A stretch of 47,104 nucleotides of DNA from Clostridium oryzae (GCF_002029235.1 NZ_MZGV01000034.1:1-47104), one strand, 5' to 3'; numbered from the stretch's first letter, positions 35,068 to 44,317 are shown. A program made the numbers and translations. The notes: a model not told the origin generated them from the letters alone.

Positions 35068-38000
35068 ATGAAAAGTAATAAAAAAGTATTAAAAAAAACT
35101 GTTGCTTTTTACGTGGCGTTTGCACTCACGTTAACTAGTGCAAACATGCTTAATTGGGGATGCAAAGAAAAGGTTTACGCAGCAGAACAGGATACGTCAG
35201 TAGATTCAAACATTGCCGTTAAGTCGGCTGATGAACAACAGGTTAGTGTTTCTGATGGAAAGTTAATAACGCAGAAAAAGGATGAAAGCGTACAAGGAAC
35301 AGCCCTTGCCCGAAATGTAAAACTAGTAGATGGAAAAGCAAAGAAAAATACAAGACAAATTTATGCTTACTTAAAAGCAGTTGGTAAATCAGACAGTGTC
35401 ATTTATGGACATCAGGATGATACATTCCAGAAGGCCGGTTCTTTTAATTTAACATGTTCTGATACATCAGATGTAACAGGCTCCATAGCAGGCGTTTTGG
35501 GTATAGATGGTCTTGCCCTTACAGGAAATGAGTACAGTGCAAAAACTTATAACTCTACTCATAATACGTCTCTTCCACAGACACCAGCTGGAAATGTAGA
35601 GGCTGCAGCAAAGATTACCAATGAAGGAATTAGTAATGGAGCTATAGTCACATTATCCGCTCACATGCCAAACTTTGCGAATATTAAGACAAATAGCAGC
35701 TATAATTCTAAGACAGATCCAGACTATGCAAAATACAAATTTGCTGTATATACGCCAAAGGACACTACCAAAGATTGTGCAAGCAATATCTTGCCAGGCG
35801 GTAAATATAATAAGGTTTATAAGGCATACTTAGATATGATTGCAGATTATGCAAGTCAGGTAAATGGAACAATTCTTTTTCGACCATTTCATGAGAATAC
35901 AGGCAGCTGGTTCTGGTGGGGGGCGGCATATTGTGATGCGGAAACTTATAAAAATGTCTACAGATATACAGTTGAGTATTTAAGAGACGCGAAAAATATT
36001 CATAATATGCTTTATGAATATGGACCAAGTAATACTGGTTCTTCTTCAGTAACTGAATATGAAACACGTTATCCTGGTGATAACTATGTAGATATGGTTG
36101 GAGTAGATATGTATGATTCCAAACCGACAGCTGAAGATGCCTGGATCTCACAGTTTAAATCTCAGCTAGAGGTAGTTAATGCATTTGCAAAGAAGCATGG
36201 AAAACTCTTCGCAGTTACAGAGACTGGAATCTCGAATGATACAGCATCAGGAGATAATCAGACTGCATTGCTAAAGACTGGTAATGGCGATAGGAATTGG
36301 TATAACAGAGTTTTAGATGCTGTATCTCAAACAGATGCATCCTATTTTCTGTTATGGGCAAACTTTAGTAAAAAAGATGGCTTCTACACACCATATGTAG
36401 ATTCAATTAATTCAAATGGAACGTTGCATGGACATGAGATGCTGGATAATTTTATTTCTTTCTATAATGATGGAAGAACAATTTTTGCAGCAAATCAGAA
36501 AAAGATATTAACTGGCGGAAGTGTTGGTAGTATTAGCGTGAAACCTACCACTGCAAAGGCAATTGGATATATTGTTTCACCGCTTCCTGGAAAACGTATT
36601 CAAAAGGCAATTACAGTAACAGCAAAAATTACTAATGCAAAAGAGAATACAACTGCAAAGATAGTATTTAAAACAGACAAGAAAAACATCACTGTAAAAG
36701 CGGTTCCGAACGGAGAAGGTTATTACACCGCGAAAATAACTGCAAGTCAGGTAAAGTCACTTGGTCAATATGTAGGAACTTTGATGCTATACATTGATGG
36801 GAAAAAGGTTCAGAGTATTTCACAAGTTTACAATATCCCAAAACCAGAAATAGATACATGCGAGGTTGATGGATTTGAAAATTATAACGGTGTAGATACC
36901 GAATTGACGAAAGCATGGACGATAAACAAGGACAATAATTGTAATATTTCTCTTACATTAAACAAGAGCTATAAAGCCAATGGTGCATATGGCCTTAAAT
37001 TTACTTATGATGAGACAGCTACAGGCTGGGCTGGAGCAACAATTAATAAAGCTGCTGACTGGTCTAATTGTAATGCATTACAGTTCTATATGGTGCCTGA
37101 TGGAAAAAATCAGAAGACTGTTATTCAAATTACAGCTAATGGAACTGTATATGAAGCATATCTGAATACTTATGAGGAATATGTAAAGAATGGCGTTAAT
37201 CCTGTTCTGGTTACAATTCCATTCTCAGATTTCTGCCAGAGAGATACAGCTGGAAATCCAACAGGAGGACTAGTAAAAGATTGCAAATCAATTACATCCT
37301 TTGGACTTTGGGTAAATGCCATTGCAAATTCTTCCGCGGTATCTAAGGGAAGGGTTAGTGGAACTTTAATTTACGATTCTATTACTGCCATAAAAGCTAA
37401 GACTAACAAAGTCTCCATTATCAAAACAAGCAGTAAAGCTTATAACGATATTCTTAATTTAAAGGTAAGTCTAAACACATCAAAGGTAACATTGTTAAAA
37501 GGCAAGAACAAGACATTAACTGCAACTGTTACAGGAAACGGAGATAAGTCTGTAACCTGGTATTCAACAAATCCAGCTATCGCCGCAGTAAACGATAATG
37601 GAGAGATTACTGCAGAAAGGACAGGTACAGTAAAGATAGTTGCAAAGGTTAGAAATGGTAAAAAAGCGATTTGCAAGTTTACTGTAAAAGCAAATTCAGA
37701 CGATAAAGATATTATACCTGCTCCTACGAACTATGTAACAGAAGATGAAATGAAGCTTGCACAGGAGTGGACTGGCGTGAATAAATCAGCATTGGCAGCA
37801 GTTATGAAGAAAGCGGAGTCGGGGAAAAAAGTAACTATTGCAGTAATAGGAGGGTCTATTACGCAAGGAACAATATCAAATGGTACTTCTGATTCAACTG
37901 TTTCAACTAAAGCTGCATATACAGATACTTTTTTTAAATGGTGGAAAGAGACCTTCCCAAGTGTAGAATTTAACTTTGTGAATGCGGGTATTGGTGCTAC

Positions 38001-38844
38001 AGATTCTTACCTTGGAGTTCATCGTGTTCAAAAAGACGTTTTGGATAAAAACCCTGATCTCGTATTGGTAGAGTTTTCGGTAAATGACTGGGAAACAGAC
38101 TTTTATAAGAAAACTTATGATAATTTAATAAGAAGAATATTATTGTATAAAAACAATCCAGCAGTAATGCTGTTGTTTATGTCACAGGTTAACGGTGATA
38201 GTTCCCAGAATAATGATGCCTATATAGGGACTAAGTATGAGCTGCCAATGATTAGTTATAAAAATGTAATTATAGATATGATGAAGAAAGCAATTTATAC
38301 TAAGGAGCAGCTTTCAGGGGACACAGTTCATCCATCTGCTCTTGGTCATGCAATTGCAGGTGAGATTATATGGAAGTACCTTAACTCTGTATATAAAGAT
38401 GAGGACATTTATGGTAAACCATCGACATTTAATAAAACTGCTGTTACAAAGGATTGTTATTTAGATTCTGAAATCCTTGATAGTACTAGCATTAAACCAG
38501 ATAGTTTTGGAACATTTAAAACTAGTAATGAGTTTGCAACTTTTCCTAATGACTGGACCTGCTTAGAAGGTACTGGTGATATTACTTTTACAATTTCTTG
38601 TAAGAACCTAGGAATTATGTATTACTGTCAGACTAATGGAAAAGGTGGTCAATTTGATGTATATGTTGATGGAAAACGTGTTGATACGTTAAATGCAGAT
38701 TTTTCCGGAGGCTGGGGAAATTATGCGAAGACTCAGGAATGCTATACCTCTGATGAGACTGCAAAGCATACTATTACTATTAAAAAAGCTGATGACTCTA
38801 AGGAAAATGAGTTTAGTGTCTTAGGTTTATTAGTATCACATTAA
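35068..38844 (+). CDS. Secreted bifunctional GH26 mannanase and SGNH esterase
   Basis: A 1258-residue exported protein. Signal peptide about 1-38. GH26 catalytic domain about 93-475 with acid/base Glu276 (LFRPFHENTGSWFWWG) and nucleophile Glu385 (FAVTETGIS), expected to cut beta-1,4-mannan. An Ig-like domain follows (about 500-590), then a galactose-binding-like module (about 597-776) as in other bacterial mannanases, and a Big2 domain (about 798-875). The last 365 residues are an SGNH hydrolase: Ser930 in VIGGSITQG, Gly974 in NAGIGATDS, Asn1006 in EFSVND, and Asp1085 with His1088 in GDTVHPSALGH, ending in a small beta-domain. The esterase probably removes acetyl groups that block the mannanase. 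The ATG follows GGAGG. Confidence 0.94.
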   Translation: MKSNKKVLKKTVAFYVAFALTLTSANMLNWGCKEKVYAAEQDTSVDSNIAVKSADEQQVSVSDGKLITQKKDESVQGTALARNVKLVDGKAKKNTRQIYAYLKAVGKSDSVIYGHQDDTFQKAGSFNLTCSDTSDVTGSIAGVLGIDGLALTGNEYSAKTYNSTHNTSLPQTPAGNVEAAAKITNEGISNGAIVTLSAHMPNFANIKTNSSYNSKTDPDYAKYKFAVYTPKDTTKDCASNILPGGKYNKVYKAYLDMIADYASQVNGTILFRPFHENTGSWFWWGAAYCDAETYKNVYRYTVEYLRDAKNIHNMLYEYGPSNTGSSSVTEYETRYPGDNYVDMVGVDMYDSKPTAEDAWISQFKSQLEVVNAFAKKHGKLFAVTETGISNDTASGDNQTALLKTGNGDRNWYNRVLDAVSQTDASYFLLWANFSKKDGFYTPYVDSINSNGTLHGHEMLDNFISFYNDGRTIFAANQKKILTGGSVGSISVKPTTAKAIGYIVSPLPGKRIQKAITVTAKITNAKENTTAKIVFKTDKKNITVKAVPNGEGYYTAKITASQVKSLGQYVGTLMLYIDGKKVQSISQVYNIPKPEIDTCEVDGFENYNGVDTELTKAWTINKDNNCNISLTLNKSYKANGAYGLKFTYDETATGWAGATINKAADWSNCNALQFYMVPDGKNQKTVIQITANGTVYEAYLNTYEEYVKNGVNPVLVTIPFSDFCQRDTAGNPTGGLVKDCKSITSFGLWVNAIANSSAVSKGRVSGTLIYDSITAIKAKTNKVSIIKTSSKAYNDILNLKVSLNTSKVTLLKGKNKTLTATVTGNGDKSVTWYSTNPAIAAVNDNGEITAERTGTVKIVAKVRNGKKAICKFTVKANSDDKDIIPAPTNYVTEDEMKLAQEWTGVNKSALAAVMKKAESGKKVTIAVIGGSITQGTISNGTSDSTVSTKAAYTDTFFKWWKETFPSVEFNFVNAGIGATDSYLGVHRVQKDVLDKNPDLVLVEFSVNDWETDFYKKTYDNLIRRILLYKNNPAVMLLFMSQVNGDSSQNNDAYIGTKYELPMISYKNVIIDMMKKAIYTKEQLSGDTVHPSALGHAIAGEIIWKYLNSVYKDEDIYGKPSTFNKTAVTKDCYLDSEILDSTSIKPDSFGTFKTSNEFATFPNDWTCLEGTGDITFTISCKNLGIMYYCQTNGKGGQFDVYVDGKRVDTLNADFSGGWGNYAKTQECYTSDETAKHTITIKKADDSKENEFSVLGLLVSH

Positions 38845-38860
38845 TTGGCATGATGAAAGA

Positions 38861-38887
38861 GGAGCTGATTTAACCAATATCAGCTCC
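38861..38887 (+). terminator. Terminator of the mannanase-esterase gene
   Basis: GGAGCTGAT (38861-38869) pairs with ATCAGCTCC (38879-38887), followed by TTTAGTAAT. It lies 17 bases after the stop codon. Confidence 0.65.
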
Positions 38888-38934
38888 TTTAGTAATAGCT
38901 GATTATTTCAACATGGCGATATTTTACTTAAGTC

Positions 38935-38961
38935 ACCATTTGCTTACTATGACATATAATA
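38935..38961 (+). promoter_or_regulatory. Possible sigma-K-type sporulation promoter
   Basis: AC at 38935-38936, 16 bases, then CATATAATA (38953-38961) fits the Bacillus/Clostridium mother-cell sigma-K pattern AC-N16-CATANNNTA. It lies about 85 bases upstream of the three-gene cluster. The pattern is short and the region A/T-rich, so chance is possible. Confidence 0.3.
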
Positions 38962-39047
38962 AACTATAAATTAAAATCGTAATGTAATATTAATGTTCTG
39001 TAATTAAGTATAAAGTTTTAGATTTACAGTACTAAAGGAGGATATTT

Positions 39048-39614
39048 ATGAATTTGATATCTGAGGTTCAGGATAATATTGAAAATTGTATTTCCAATAA
39101 ACATTTTCACGCTGTACCCTGTAGTCGACATCCGCAGCCTAGCGAAGTATTATTAAGTTCTGCTAAGGTTAATTCTGGACCAATCACATTTACTAAAGAA
39201 GCTCCACCTTTTGTTCAGACCTTTAATCAACCTTTGACCAGTATAACTCTTAATGCGGGTTGTTTTAGTAGGGCAAAAGTTTTAATCAGATTCGTAGGAA
39301 GTTTAACTGAAACCCCAAATTACTTTTTGACGTTAACAGTACCAACAGGTATATTAATTTTTACATTGTATAAAATCTGCGAAAAAAGTTCTATTCGACA
39401 AGTTGCTGCTACTTATACTATTAATTATACAGATATTAGTGGATATAGCGGTTCTCGTGCTCTAGACTTTGAATATTTTACTTGTGATGAGCAGTGGGGG
39501 GAGTGCTATACCTATACCTTGGAACTTACAAGCATTTCCGATAGTGGCCGCATTGATAGCAATTACTTTTTCACAGGAGTATTTTCTGCACTGGCTGTAG
39601 GTACACGCTGTTAG
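39048..39614 (+). CDS. Cysteine-containing protein of unknown function (DUF4489-like), copy 1
   Basis: A 188-residue protein without signal peptide or membrane helix. Predicted mostly beta strands. Six or so cysteines recur at the same places in the third gene of this cluster: in the N-terminal part, after LNAGC, in LYKIC, in FTCDE, in GECYTY, and as the very last residue. Shared blocks are SRAKVLIRFVG / SKAKLLIHFGG, IFTLYKIC / IFTLFRVC, TDISGYSGSRALDFEY / VNTSGYQNSSSLNFEY and FSALAV at the end. The style resembles the clostridial DUF4489 family, which has no known role. AAAGGAGG precedes the ATG. It is the first of three closely spaced genes. Confidence 0.75.
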   Translation: MNLISEVQDNIENCISNKHFHAVPCSRHPQPSEVLLSSAKVNSGPITFTKEAPPFVQTFNQPLTSITLNAGCFSRAKVLIRFVGSLTETPNYFLTLTVPTGILIFTLYKICEKSSIRQVAATYTINYTDISGYSGSRALDFEYFTCDEQWGECYTYTLELTSISDSGRIDSNYFFTGVFSALAVGTRC

Positions 39615-39648
39615 CATTTAATTAAAGAAAGAAAAGGAGAATTTACTT

Positions 39649-40101
39649 ATGGCTATATCTAACAATTGTACCATCACAACCCCTTTAATATATGATCTTC
39701 CACTTACAGAAGACATAGATTTATTCTTATTTTCTTTAACTGTTGATCAAACTTACTTTATTCCTGCAGCTTGGAATATACAATTTAATATTATGCTAAC
39801 TGGTTCAGCTACACTGACAGGAGACTACACTTATACTTTTAATCTGCTTCAAGAGAATTCAACAGAAATCATACCCTTTACTTTTACCCAATCTCTAACT
39901 GTTGGAGAATCTAAAGTTCAGCGTGCACATTTTAAATATGAAGTAACTCCTAAAGAAGTAAGATCAACAATGACGTATACATTTCAACTTGCTAGTATTA
40001 GTTTAGGTACTACAAGCACGCCCGTTCCTACTACTACGCTTACAATTAATAGAGGTGTTCTGACTGGTACGATCACACCAGTATTGAATTCAGGTTCTTA
40101 G
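39649..40101 (+). CDS. Small beta-rich protein of unknown function
   Basis: A 150-residue protein with a single cysteine (Cys7), no signal peptide and no membrane helix. It is rich in Thr and hydrophobic strands (TYFIPAAWNIQFNIMLTG, YTYTFNLLQEN). The C-terminal TLTINRGVLTGTITP recalls the INGVLSALAV ending of the third gene, so it may be a diverged relative with the cysteines lost. I do not recognise it. AAAGGAG precedes the ATG; 34 bases separate it from the gene before and 42 from the gene after, which indicates one operon. Confidence 0.7.
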   Translation: MAISNNCTITTPLIYDLPLTEDIDLFLFSLTVDQTYFIPAAWNIQFNIMLTGSATLTGDYTYTFNLLQENSTEIIPFTFTQSLTVGESKVQRAHFKYEVTPKEVRSTMTYTFQLASISLGTTSTPVPTTTLTINRGVLTGTITPVLNSGS

Positions 40102-40143
40102 TATTGTTTATAAATTTAACAAAATTATTTAAGGAGGAATATT

Positions 40144-40704
40144 ATGGATTCTCCATACAATTACAACAACTTCAAAAATCATTTAGAGTGTGATAAACAT
40201 AATGATTTTGAAGCTCATAATTTATGTCCTTTGCCAGGAAAGGCACTTTTAGAAGCTAATGTCAGCAATTTTGAATTGTCTAATATAGAATTTGAAGCTA
40301 ATGGTACTACTTTGACTTTAGATAAGTTTATAGCAGCTGTTAATATTGATACAACATGTTTATCGAAAGCAAAGCTTTTAATTCATTTTGGCGGCATTTT
40401 AGATTTAACCTCACCTGATAATTTTTTAGTATCTAATCTTATATTTACTTTGTTTAGAGTTTGTGACAGGAATAAGGTGCCTCAACCTTTGACCACCTTT
40501 AGTCACATTTTTGTAAATACATCTGGATATCAAAATAGCAGCAGTTTAAACTTTGAATACACATCTTGTGACAATTTGAGTTGTTGTGGAGCTAACTGCA
40601 CCTATATATTAAAGTTAACCTCAATTACAGCTCAGATTGCTGGAACTGAGAATATTTCCATTAATGGTGTGCTTTCCGCGCTAGCTGTAGAAAAACAATG
40701 CTAA
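40144..40704 (+). CDS. Cysteine-containing protein of unknown function (DUF4489-like), copy 2
   Basis: A 186-residue paralogue of the first gene of the cluster, with the same order of blocks (SKAKLLIHFGG, IFTLFRVC, VNTSGYQNSSSLNFEY, NCTYILKLTSI, NGVLSALAV) and a terminal Cys. It carries an extra Cys pair (LSCCGANC) where copy 1 has GEC. There is no signal peptide. Proteins of this kind could be cross-linked by disulfides in an assembled structure such as a spore layer; that is inference from cysteine content and the sigma-K-like promoter only. AAGGAGG precedes the ATG and a hairpin follows the stop. Confidence 0.75.
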   Translation: MDSPYNYNNFKNHLECDKHNDFEAHNLCPLPGKALLEANVSNFELSNIEFEANGTTLTLDKFIAAVNIDTTCLSKAKLLIHFGGILDLTSPDNFLVSNLIFTLFRVCDRNKVPQPLTTFSHIFVNTSGYQNSSSLNFEYTSCDNLSCCGANCTYILKLTSITAQIAGTENISINGVLSALAVEKQC

Positions 40705-40725
40705 TCAAGAAGAGTATAATAGAAA

Positions 40726-40777
40726 AGAGAAAGCAATCTCCGTGGGCTGAAAAATGCCTCTTGTACTTGCTTTCTCT
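40726..40777 (+). terminator. Hairpin after the three-gene cluster
   Basis: AGAGAAAGCAA (40726-40736) pairs perfectly with 40767-40777 around a 30-base loop. There is no T tract, so it may stabilise the 3' end instead of terminating. Confidence 0.45.
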
Positions 40778-40831
40778 CAGCTGCCTATTAAATATGTTTT
40801 AGATTTTTCTTTTCAAGTAACAGTATAACAT

Positions 40832-40930
40832 TTATGGACATCCACGTCCGCAAAGTCTGCAGTCTCTTTTAGGTGTATTAAAGGGTCTTATAGAAAATTC
40901 TTTTCCATTCATATTACATTTTACGCGCAT
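40832..40930 (-). CDS. Possible 32-residue cysteine-rich microprotein
   Basis: A short frame with four cysteines, ending RDCRLCGRGCP. The segment VKCNMNGKEF followed by a Cys cluster faintly recalls the N-terminus of 2Fe-2S ferredoxin-like subunits, so it could be a gene remnant. The ribosome site is weak (GAAGAG). It may be chance. Confidence 0.2.
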   Translation of the reverse strand: MRVKCNMNGKEFSIRPFNTPKRDCRLCGRGCP

Positions 40931-41045
40931 TAGTAAGTCTCTTCAAGCTGTACAATAGAACTGATGGTTCTAATAAGCTTGGACAATTATTTGAATTAGC
41001 TATTAACATTTCATCTATTATTTGGTAGTTATTAAGATATAATTA

Positions 41046-41054
41046 TGGTACAAT
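41046..41054 (+). promoter_or_regulatory. Extended -10 promoter of the first muramidase gene
   Basis: TGGTACAAT (TGN-TANAAT) in the context TATAATTATGGTACAATAAA. Nearly the same context occurs before the third muramidase gene at 44441-44460, which supports a functional element. Confidence 0.5.
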
Positions 41055-41130
41055 AAAATGGGACAAGCATTGATTTATATGTTTGAATATGATTTTATGC
41101 AACAAATCTTGGTATATTTATGGAGGGTAT

Positions 41131-42705
41131 ATGGGTGTGGTTTTAAAAAGGCGAATAAAAAAAATAAAGACAATGTGTTGTATTGTATTTTTACTTACAA
41201 TTATATTTAGTTTTATGGAGGTTCCGCAGGCTGTAAAAGCTGCAACCGGAACAGTAGCGGTTCCAACATCAGTAAAAGCAGTATCATATTCATATAATAG
41301 TACATATATTAGTTGGAGTTCAGTAGCGGGAGCGGGCGGATATGCAATTTATAGAGCTGAATCAAGTACGGGAAATTATGCATTGATATCAATGACTACT
41401 GTGCAAGGTTATAGGGATACTGCACTGACTACAGGAAAGACATACTACTATAAAATAAGAGCGTATAGAGTTTCAGGAAAAACAAGGGTTTATGGAAATT
41501 ATTCTTCAAAGGCTAGTGTTAAACCTATTCCATCGGCTCCAACTTTAGTAAAGGCAGCCGCATCTTCATATAATAGTACTACTATTAGTTGGGGCGGGGT
41601 AGCAGGAGCAAATGGCTATCAAGTGTACCAAGCTACATCAAGTACAGGTACATATAAATTAATAGCGGCTACTGCAGCTAAGGTTTATAGAACTACTGGA
41701 TTAAAAATGGGGACAACCTATTATTATAAAGTTAGAGCATATAGAAATATTGACGGCAAAAAAGTGTACAGTAGTTTTTCGACTGTAAAAAAAGGAACTA
41801 TTTCTGTAGTAAAGGTAACATCGGTAACCTTAAATAAAAGTGTAGATACTTTAGTAATAGGAACTTCAAAAACATTAACGGTTTCGATAGCACCAGCGAA
41901 TGCAACTAATCAATCAGTAACTTGGGAGTCTTCAGACGATACTGTGGCAACAGTGGATGATGAAGGAAATGTAACAGCAGTTGGTGTTGGTACAGCAACA
42001 ATCACTGTTACAACTGTAGATGGGAGCAAGACTGCAGCTTGTATTATAACTGTAAATAGTGATGTAAATAATGTTCAGATTAATGGGATTGATGTTTCTA
42101 GACACCAGCAGAAAATAAATTGGGCATCGGTAAAAAAAGCTGGCGTTCAATTTGCAATGATAAGGTCATCTTTTGGAGATGGCACTAGCGGATATAAGGA
42201 TAATGGTATTGATACTATGTTTGAAACCAATTATACTGAGGCTAAAGCTAATGGAATAGCGGTAGGTGCCTATCATTACAGTTATGCAAAAACAATAGAT
42301 GAGGCTGAAACAGAAGTCGATTTTTTTATAAGCCGATTGCAGGGAAAGCAGTTTGAATATCCAGTATGTGTAGACATAGAAGATGCATCACAGAGTAGCC
42401 TTAGTAAAAAAAAGCTGACGGATATAGCACTTGTTTATTTACAAAGGCTCAATGAAGCAGGATATTATCCAATGATATATGCAAATAAAAATTGGTTTAC
42501 CACAAAGTTAGACGATAGTAAGCTTACAACTTATGAGCATTGGCTTGCACAATATAACTCTTCAATTACATATACAGGTACAGTGGGAATATGGCAGTAC
42601 ACTTCATCTGGCATTATAAATGGAATCAATGGCAAAGCAGACATGGATATTTCATATGTTGATTATGCAGCTAAAATAAAATCGCTTCATCTAAATGGAT
42701 TTTAA
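41131..42705 (+). CDS. Secreted FN3-FN3-Big2-GH25 muramidase, paralogue 1
   Basis: A 524-residue exported lysozyme. Signal sequence about 1-38 (KRRIKKIKTM, hydrophobic core, cleavage near VKA). Two fibronectin type III repeats, each with ISW(S/G) and YYYK(I/V)RAYR signatures (about 45-220), a Big2 domain (VTSVTLNKSVDTLVIG to TVNSD, about 228-312), and the C-terminal GH25 domain (about 318-524). Catalytic-type residues are the Asp of NGIDVSRHQ and the Asp-Glu pair of VCVDIEDAS; GIWQYTSSG and DMDISYVDY complete the barrel. It should cut the glycan strand of peptidoglycan. The ATG at 41131 lies very close to GGAGGG; an in-frame GTG at 41137 is an alternative. Confidence 0.92.
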   Translation: MGVVLKRRIKKIKTMCCIVFLLTIIFSFMEVPQAVKAATGTVAVPTSVKAVSYSYNSTYISWSSVAGAGGYAIYRAESSTGNYALISMTTVQGYRDTALTTGKTYYYKIRAYRVSGKTRVYGNYSSKASVKPIPSAPTLVKAAASSYNSTTISWGGVAGANGYQVYQATSSTGTYKLIAATAAKVYRTTGLKMGTTYYYKVRAYRNIDGKKVYSSFSTVKKGTISVVKVTSVTLNKSVDTLVIGTSKTLTVSIAPANATNQSVTWESSDDTVATVDDEGNVTAVGVGTATITVTTVDGSKTAACIITVNSDVNNVQINGIDVSRHQQKINWASVKKAGVQFAMIRSSFGDGTSGYKDNGIDTMFETNYTEAKANGIAVGAYHYSYAKTIDEAETEVDFFISRLQGKQFEYPVCVDIEDASQSSLSKKKLTDIALVYLQRLNEAGYYPMIYANKNWFTTKLDDSKLTTYEHWLAQYNSSITYTGTVGIWQYTSSGIINGINGKADMDISYVDYAAKIKSLHLNGF

Positions 42706-42751
42706 CAATAAGCTGATTCTAAGTTATACGCTTTTCAAATATGTAAAAATG

Positions 42752-42782
42752 GAGATGGTTGCTGCTTAATCATCTCTTTTTT
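42752..42782 (+). terminator. Terminator of muramidase gene 1
   Basis: GAGATGGTT (42752-42760) pairs with AATCATCTC (42768-42776; one G-T wobble) and is followed directly by six T. It lies inside the longest possible frame of the next gene, which argues that this gene starts further down. Confidence 0.85.
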
Positions 42783-42866
42783 ACTTTTTGGGAATTTATG
42801 TATTTTACTGGCTTACATATTTTGGTTGAAATACTTATCGAAAAAAAATTATTTATGGAGGTTGTT

Positions 42867-44231
42867 TTGAAAAAAAGAATAAGAAAAATTAGAGGTATAA
42901 GCTGTATTATCATTTTAATTGCATTCATACTGAGTTTGGTTGAAGTTCCCAAGCATGTAAATGCTGAAACAAAGAATCTGCCTACATCGATGAAGGTAAA
43001 TGCAGTTTTGTCATCACATAATGGAGATAGCAGATTACATAAGGAATTTTCTTCTACATCCGATTCACAGTTTGTATTGGATACTCCGGAATCGCTGAAA
43101 GCAGAGGAATACTCTTATGACAGCATTACTGTTAGCTGGTCAGGTGTGACGGGAGCAAGTGGTTATGAGGTTTATAGAGCTGAATCCAGCGATGGACCTT
43201 ACAATTTAATATTGACTTCAGTCTCTACGTCTTGTATCGATAAAGGTGTAATAACAGATAAAACTTATTATTACAAGGTGAGGGCATATACAGTAACCGG
43301 TGATAGCAAGATATATAGTGATTTTACGCCTGTGGTAAACGGGGCAGCTACTATAATTAATGTAGTTTCTGTGGGTTTAGATAAAAAAACAGATACTTTA
43401 ACTGTAGGAGATAAAGATACTTTAGCGGTATCTATAAAACCTAAAAATGCTACTAATCAATCTGTTATGTGGAATTCTTCAGATGAAACTGTGGCAAAAA
43501 TTAATAGCAAGGGAAAGATAACTGCGGTAGGAGCAGGTAAAACAATAATAACAGTAATAACTGTAGACGGAGGTATAACTGCAAGCTGTACAATAATAGT
43601 GAAGGATGTTGTAAAAAATCCTAAAATTAAAGGTATTGATGTTTCTAAGTGGCAGAATAGGATAAATTGGTCGAAGGTAAAAAGATCCGGTGTTAAATTT
43701 GCAATGATAAGAGCATCTTATGGAAGCAGTGGTGTTGATCAAATGTTTTCAGCAAATTATGCATCGGCAAAGGCTAATGGAATAGCTGTGGGTGCTTATC
43801 ATTACAGTTATGCTACAACAGTGTCTAGGGCTAATAAGGAGGTAAATTTCTTTATAAAACGATTGAAAGGAAAGAAATTTGAATATCCAATATGCGTGGA
43901 TGTAGAAGATTCATGTCAGAGAGGCCTTAATAAAAAGAAGCTTACAAACATAGTACTTACTTATCTTAGAAAGCTGAGCAAAGCAGGATATTATCCAATG
44001 ATATATGCAAATAGAACCTGGTACACAACAGAATTGGATGATACAAGACTTAAAGTTTATGATCATTGGCTTGCACAGTGGGGAGCTTCTATCACATATA
44101 AGGGTAAAGTGGGAATGTGGCAGTACACTTCATCTGGGAAGGTTAAAGGGATAAACGGCAGAGTAGATATGGATATTTCATATGTTGACTATGCAGCTAA
44201 AATAAAGAAACTTCATAAAAATGGGTTCTAA
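42867..44231 (+). CDS. Secreted FN3-Big2-GH25 muramidase, paralogue 2
   Basis: A 454-residue exported lysozyme. Signal region KKRIRKIRG plus hydrophobic core, cleavage near VNA; a low-complexity linker; one FN3 repeat (about 72-160), Big2 (about 168-250), and GH25 (about 255-454) with GIDVSKWQ, ICVDVEDSC and MWQYTSSGK...DMDISYVDY. The GH25 part is richer in Lys and Arg than in its neighbours. The start is taken as the TTG at 42867, GGAGG being 5 bases upstream. An ATG 12 bases earlier would contain the ribosome site, and still earlier starts run through the terminator of gene 1. Gene 3 has the same TTG arrangement. No separate promoter was found. Confidence 0.9.
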   Translation: MKKRIRKIRGISCIIILIAFILSLVEVPKHVNAETKNLPTSMKVNAVLSSHNGDSRLHKEFSSTSDSQFVLDTPESLKAEEYSYDSITVSWSGVTGASGYEVYRAESSDGPYNLILTSVSTSCIDKGVITDKTYYYKVRAYTVTGDSKIYSDFTPVVNGAATIINVVSVGLDKKTDTLTVGDKDTLAVSIKPKNATNQSVMWNSSDETVAKINSKGKITAVGAGKTIITVITVDGGITASCTIIVKDVVKNPKIKGIDVSKWQNRINWSKVKRSGVKFAMIRASYGSSGVDQMFSANYASAKANGIAVGAYHYSYATTVSRANKEVNFFIKRLKGKKFEYPICVDVEDSCQRGLNKKKLTNIVLTYLRKLSKAGYYPMIYANRTWYTTELDDTRLKVYDHWLAQWGASITYKGKVGMWQYTSSGKVKGINGRVDMDISYVDYAAKIKKLHKNGF

Positions 44232-44282
44232 AGATACATTGCAGTGTACACCAAATGTATACAAGCATCTTGGAATTTAAAG

Positions 44283-44317
44283 AATGAGCTGATTGAGTTA
44301 AAATCAGCTTATTTTTT
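44283..44317 (+). terminator. Terminator of muramidase gene 2
   Basis: Arms 44283-44294 and 44302-44313 around GAGCTGATT form a 12-bp stem (one wobble) and run into six T (44312-44317). Confidence 0.85.

Larger units (their letters stand above)
40705..41130. other. Intergenic region
   Basis: It contains the hairpin that ends the three-gene cluster (40726-40777), a possible tiny minus-strand frame (40832-40930) and an extended -10 promoter for the first muramidase gene (41046-41054). I see no other element. Confidence 0.5.

Noticed and set aside
42759..42866. A 36-residue N-terminal extension of muramidase 2
   Set aside because: It would start inside the terminator of gene 1 and contain the GGAGG ribosome site; the TTG at 42867 gives a normal signal peptide.
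43479..43742. Minus-strand reading frames opposite the muramidase genes (also near 41932, 45742 and 46142)
   Set aside because: They are mirror frames of repetitive FN3, Big2 and GH25 coding sequence, lack ribosome sites and resemble no protein.
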